DNA from: a virus
Direction: 5' to 3' (one strand)
Length of the DNA stretch: 29,214 nt
IMG/VR virus record: IMGVR_UViG_3300007516_000094
Span: 1 to 29,214 of that record
Shown: piece after piece, positions 25,810-29,214 of the stretch
Position numbering within the stretch: the first letter of the stretch is position 1
Layout: every line of letters starts with the position of its first letter
Program-made: the position numbers and the translations under genes
The notes under the pieces: model-generated
Seen by the model: the letters and a program-made list of their open reading frames with translations, nothing else
Told to the model about the DNA's origin: nothing
The model's database searches: none

Positions 25810-27311
25810 AAATATTTTCTATTGCTGCTAATATGCATGATCATAATACATATGATGGCATTATCCATCGTCAGGAAGAAAGATACACAAGGAGAAAACA
25901 TAATTTAATAACCGATAATCCGCATGATCCTTTACCAAGTCGAGAATTCTTCACAGAGCAGTTTATTCCAGCCTTCACTCTAACTGGTGTGATGCCTGCG
26001 TTCACATGTTCAAATTTAGGTAAACAATTTGTTTTAGATTTACTAGAAGATCAGCTATCGGATACGGGATTTTTATCATTTAAGCCAAAGACTATCTGGG
26101 ATAGGTATCAGACACCCGACTATTACTATATCGACCACCATCAGTCCCATGCTGCGTATGCATATCTTACATCGGGGTTCAATGAATCCGATATACTTGC
26201 AATCGACGGCCAGGGTTGCACATTTAGCTGTATATTTGTAGATAAGTCTGGGAAAATAATTGATTTATCGCCTAAATTATCTATAGGTGGTTTGTGGAAT
26301 CTATTGTCGCAACAGGTAGGCCTGGGATATTTAGGTGCAGGAAAGTTAATGGGGTTATCTGCATATGGAAAATATGACAACAGAATAGCAGACGTAGTTT
26401 CGTTATACCTTAGAAATCCAATTCATAAATTGCCTGATTACGCATATAGCATTGTTATGAATACTGAAAAAAAAGACATAGCTTATACTTTGCAATATAT
26501 AACTACGCGATTAGTTATAGACACAATAATGCAGTATAAGACATCTGACAATATATGTATTGCCGGCGGCGTAGCTTATAATGGGTACCTAAATGAAGAA
26601 TTTACTAAATTTTATACAAATGTGCATATACCACCTGCAGTAGGGGATGAAGGCCAATCAATCGGCACCTACATGCATGCAAACTATGTATTAAATAATA
26701 GTATAGATATTCCGAGTGTATATTCGGGGGAATCGCACACACTTGATCCTGCAATTTTTAAAGGGATAAATTTCAAAAAAGAATCATTTGACAGTTTGTC
26801 AATTTATATAGCTGACGCAATTTCAAATGGCAAAATTGTCGGGTGGTATCAGGGCAGATCCGAAAGTGGGAATAGAGCCCTTGGAAATCGTAGCATTTTA
26901 GCAGATCCCAGAAATCCGAATATTAAAGATATAATTAATTCTAAAATTAAATTAAGGGAAGATTTTCGACCGTTTGCCCCTAGTGTGCTAGAGGAGCACT
27001 ATAAGGAATATTTTCTTACTAACCAACCGAGTCCGTATATGTCTAGGATAATCCCTGTAATATCAGATAAAATACCTGGTGTAACCCACATCGATAAGAC
27101 AGCAAGAATACACACCGTAACTAGAGAATCTAATGAAAGATTTTTTAAATTAATTACAGATTTTCATAATATAACAGGAATACCTATGTTACTGAATACA
27201 AGCTTCAATTGTAGAGAGCCTATTGTCGAAACACCAACAGATGCTATAAACACTTTTAAGAAGTGTGGATTAGATATTCTTGTAATTGACGATTACATAA
27301 TTGAAAAATGA
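25806..27311 (+). CDS. NodU/TobZ-family carbamoyltransferase
   Basis: A 501-residue protein of full family length. The N-terminal Kae1-like domain has DHHQSHAAYAY (metal-binding His112 and His115) and ILAIDGQG; the C-terminal YrdC-like domain has GRSESGNRALGNRSILADPR and FRPFAPSVL, and LLNTSFN near the end. The family makes carbamoyl-adenylate from carbamoyl phosphate and ATP and carbamoylates a hydroxyl (Nod factor, tobramycin, cephamycin). Linked by ATGA overlaps to both neighbours, hence co-translated. Confidence 0.88.
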   Translation: MKIFSIAANMHDHNTYDGIIHRQEERYTRRKHNLITDNPHDPLPSREFFTEQFIPAFTLTGVMPAFTCSNLGKQFVLDLLEDQLSDTGFLSFKPKTIWDRYQTPDYYYIDHHQSHAAYAYLTSGFNESDILAIDGQGCTFSCIFVDKSGKIIDLSPKLSIGGLWNLLSQQVGLGYLGAGKLMGLSAYGKYDNRIADVVSLYLRNPIHKLPDYAYSIVMNTEKKDIAYTLQYITTRLVIDTIMQYKTSDNICIAGGVAYNGYLNEEFTKFYTNVHIPPAVGDEGQSIGTYMHANYVLNNSIDIPSVYSGESHTLDPAIFKGINFKKESFDSLSIYIADAISNGKIVGWYQGRSESGNRALGNRSILADPRNPNIKDIINSKIKLREDFRPFAPSVLEEHYKEYFLTNQPSPYMSRIIPVISDKIPGVTHIDKTARIHTVTRESNERFFKLITDFHNITGIPMLLNTSFNCREPIVETPTDAINTFKKCGLDILVIDDYIIEK

Positions 27312-27946
27312 TAGATCTTGTAAATAACACCATTAGTTTAGATTTATTTAGGAAAGTTTTAAAAGAAATAAAAAACCAATCAACACTTTATCTGGATATG
27401 ATAGATTCGTTTAGTGACAACCAGTTTAAATCAAAAGTATTTTTGTTAGACCAGTTAACAAACCTCGGTATAGTAAATGAGGCAACATATGTTGTCATTA
27501 TCGGGTGCTGGTACGGTAGTATACTTATACCTGTATTGTCATCTAAAGTATCTAAAATAACTGGGATTGATTTAGATGACAGGTCGATACGCATAGCAAA
27601 AAATAGATTTTTTCCAAATTATAAAAATGTATATTTTAGGACAGGAGACACCTTTGATACAACTAAAAATAAAACCATCTACAGTGATGCTAATTTAATT
27701 ATTAATACATCCTGCGAACATATGCGCCCAATGTGCGAATGGCCTTACTGGGATAGTGTGAAGAGTGATGCATATTTTGCATTTCAGTCGAATAATATGT
27801 TCGGCATAGACGGGCATACCAATTGTGTAAATTCAATAATTGAGTTTAAAGCTCAGATGCCGACAAAATTTGAAGCAATTTTTGAAAATGAATTAATCGA
27901 AGACAGGGGAATTCGTTACACACTTATCGGAAAAATGCATCCATAA
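27308..27946 (+). CDS. Class I SAM methyltransferase
   Basis: A 212-residue protein; motif I VVIIGCWYGSILIP, acidic loop ITGIDLDDRSIRIAKNRF, and LIINTSCEHM as motif IV. This compact form is frequent in T4-like phage genomes next to radical SAM and carbamoyltransferase genes. Start overlaps the preceding TGA. Last gene of the plus operon. Confidence 0.75.
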   Translation: MIDLVNNTISLDLFRKVLKEIKNQSTLYLDMIDSFSDNQFKSKVFLLDQLTNLGIVNEATYVVIIGCWYGSILIPVLSSKVSKITGIDLDDRSIRIAKNRFFPNYKNVYFRTGDTFDTTKNKTIYSDANLIINTSCEHMRPMCEWPYWDSVKSDAYFAFQSNNMFGIDGHTNCVNSIIEFKAQMPTKFEAIFENELIEDRGIRYTLIGKMHP

Positions 27947-27972
27947 TGCGATTATATAACTCTGGGTTTAAT

Positions 27973-27980
27973 GATAAATA
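27973..27980 (+). promoter_or_regulatory. Late promoter GATAAATA
   Basis: 19 nt before the spanin ATG, with GGAGA between. Confidence 0.65.
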
Positions 27981-27999
27981 ATTGAAATGGAGATAATAT

Positions 28000-28395
28000 A
28001 TGTTCGGATTAAGTCAGATTCAATTAATAGCAAGTATTGTATTACTAGCCGCACTTTCTGCATCGGCTGTATATATAGTAATTCTTAGAACACAGGCAAC
28101 AACACTAAAGTCGGAAAAAGAAACACTTCAGACAAAATTAGATATGTCACAGGCTAATCTTTTCCAATTGAAAAATGATATAGATGCACAAAATGTTGCC
28201 ATACAGAAATTAAAGACAGACACCGATGAAAGAGTTGCAAAGGGGTTAGAAGAAATTGCAAGAGCCAAGGCATCTGCAGCATCAAGCAAAGCGAGAGCAG
28301 ATAGTATATTATCAAGAAAACCACCTGTGGGTGCAAATATATGTGACGCTGCAAATGACTTATTTAATCAGGAGATAAAGCATGGTAAGAAATAA
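28000..28395 (+). CDS. Rz-like: i-spanin (Rz-like)
   Basis: A 131-residue protein with an N-terminal membrane anchor (IQLIASIVLLAALSASAVYI) and a long periplasmic coiled coil (residues 35-95), the type II membrane topology of inner-membrane spanins. The next gene overlaps its 3' end by 14 nt and encodes a lipoprotein, as in Rz/Rz1 pairs. Role: fusion of inner and outer membranes in the last step of lysis; this implies a Gram-negative host. Confidence 0.82.
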   Translation: MFGLSQIQLIASIVLLAALSASAVYIVILRTQATTLKSEKETLQTKLDMSQANLFQLKNDIDAQNVAIQKLKTDTDERVAKGLEEIARAKASAASSKARADSILSRKPPVGANICDAANDLFNQEIKHGKK

Positions 28396-28651
28396 ATTTA
28401 TATTATTGATACCGTTTTTATTATTTGGATGTGCTACTACAGAGCCTACTATAAAGGTTGTTACACAGAAAGTTGAGATACCTGTTGCAACAGCATGTAA
28501 GACAGTAACACCGACTGCACCATCTTTCTCTTTTAACAGTCTGTCTGAAGAGAATACAATATACGAGAAATCACAGATTGCATTATCTGATTTAGAACTC
28601 CACAGGAGTTATGAAATAGAATTGTTAGCAGCATTAAAATCTTGTAAATAA
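28382..28651 (+). CDS. Rz1-like: o-spanin lipoprotein (Rz1-like)
   Basis: An 89-residue protein with a lipoprotein signal ILLIPFLLFGC; the lipobox LFGC predicts lipidation of Cys17. Proline is moderately frequent (VEIPVATACKTVTPTAPSF). Partner of the overlapping Rz-like gene; would be anchored in the outer membrane. Confidence 0.82.
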   Translation: MVRNKFILLIPFLLFGCATTEPTIKVVTQKVEIPVATACKTVTPTAPSFSFNSLSEENTIYEKSQIALSDLELHRSYEIELLAALKSCK

Positions 28652-28686
28652 AACTCCCAGACATTAAGTTTAAATATAAAGCTATT

Positions 28687-28694
28687 GATAAATA
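28687..28694 (+). promoter_or_regulatory. Late promoter GATAAATA
   Basis: 22 nt before the PrkA-like ATG; CAGGAG ribosome site follows. Confidence 0.65.
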
Positions 28695-28716
28695 CTCTGA
28701 CACAACAGGAGTTCCA

Positions 28717-29214
28717 ATGGCAATATCCAAACTTTTTAAATCTAATTTCGACAAAACTGTTTTTAAGTCGATGACTATAGACGAATATCTCGATATTTGT
28801 AAAAAAGATAAAATGGCATATGCTACTTCTGCAGAACGAATGGTAAAAGCCATCGGAGAACCGGAATTAATAGACACAAGTAGAGATCCCCGACTAAGCA
28901 GAATATTTTCCAACAGAACTGTAAGGATATATCCGGCATTTAAAAATTTCTACGGAATGGAAGATGCTATAGAACGTATAGTTGGATATTTTAGGCATGC
29001 AGCACAGGGATTAGAAGAAAGAAAACAAATTCTATATTTGTTAGGCCCAGTCGGGACCGCTAAATCCTCCTTAGCCGAGAAACTAAAGGATTTGATGGAA
29101 ATAAATCCTATCTATGTATTAGCAACAGATCAGGGCGAGATTAGTCCTGTATTCGAAAGCCCGTTGGGATTATTTCCTAGTAAAACTTATGGCGATACCA
29201 TGGAAACAGAATAC
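28717..29214 (+). CDS. prkA-like: PrkA-like serine protein kinase / AAA ATPase (3' partial)
   Basis: 166 residues to the window edge. The sequence YATSAERMVKAIGEPELIDT, then RLSRIFSNRTVRIYPAFKNF and RHAAQGLEERKQILYLLGP, is very close to bacterial PrkA. The Walker A loop reads GPVGTAKSS, where the family has GPVGGGKSS: the invariant Gly before Lys is Ala, which may weaken ATP binding. PrkA normally acts in stress response together with YeaH/SpoVR; phage copies are known but their role is not. Confidence 0.88.
   Translation, partial: MAISKLFKSNFDKTVFKSMTIDEYLDICKKDKMAYATSAERMVKAIGEPELIDTSRDPRLSRIFSNRTVRIYPAFKNFYGMEDAIERIVGYFRHAAQGLEERKQILYLLGPVGTAKSSLAEKLKDLMEINPIYVLATDQGEISPVFESPLGLFPSKTYGDTMETEY

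Noticed and set aside
1-29214. Genome-wide recoding of UGA as Trp
   Set aside because: Several intact genes here (for example those ending at 1367, 2665, 25809 and 27311) use TGA as their stop, and no tRNA with a TCA anticodon was found, so the single in-frame UGA is treated as a special case.
1-29214. CRISPR array
   Set aside because: No regularly spaced direct repeats with unique spacers were seen; the repeated elements are tRNAs, hairpin RNAs and promoter motifs with irregular spacing.

Overview
The window looks like part of a large, AT-rich, T4-like tailed phage (or a close relative) of a Gram-negative host. Evidence: a tail-fibre end with an S74-type chaperone domain, an overlapping Rz/Rz1-like spanin pair, about 16 copies of GATAAATA (plus TATAAATA variants) placed like T4-type late promoters, six probable homing endonucleases and a very large tRNA array. 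The host cannot be named from sequence alone.

Layout. 1-1367: tail-fibre C-terminus and a second virion protein. 1368-1970: non-coding leader with sigma70-like promoters, a structured RNA and a long hairpin overlapping a terminator. 1973-18175: the tRNA/accessory region. It has about 29 tRNA genes that I can assign to 19 amino acids (no Asp found), several oversized or undersized tRNA-like RNAs, a repeated small-RNA family, endonuclease genes, small phage proteins, a QueC-like PP-loop enzyme, a zinc metalloprotease, an RNA with an RNase P-like core and a release factor with an in-frame UGA. 18181-18220: a terminator at the convergent junction. 18286-27946: two divergent operons of biosynthesis-type genes. 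Minus strand: radical SAM, ATP-grasp, periplasmic binding protein, 2OG oxygenase. Plus strand: methyltransferase, glycosyltransferase-like, Cys-rich SPASM-like protein, radical SAM, PP-loop ATPase, NodU/TobZ-type carbamoyltransferase, methyltransferase. 28000-29214: spanins and the start of a PrkA-like kinase.

How it fits together. The tRNA array plus its own release factor suggests a phage that supplies much of its translation machinery. Several tRNAs break general rules: the universal G19-C56 pair is replaced by A19-U56, leucine tRNAs lack the long variable arm, and D-arms are reduced. Late promoters lie only 4-5 nt before seven start codons, which would give leaderless mRNAs. The 10 kb biosynthetic block is tightly packed with ATGA overlaps and could make or modify a small molecule, a nucleotide or a surface structure; its product is unknown.
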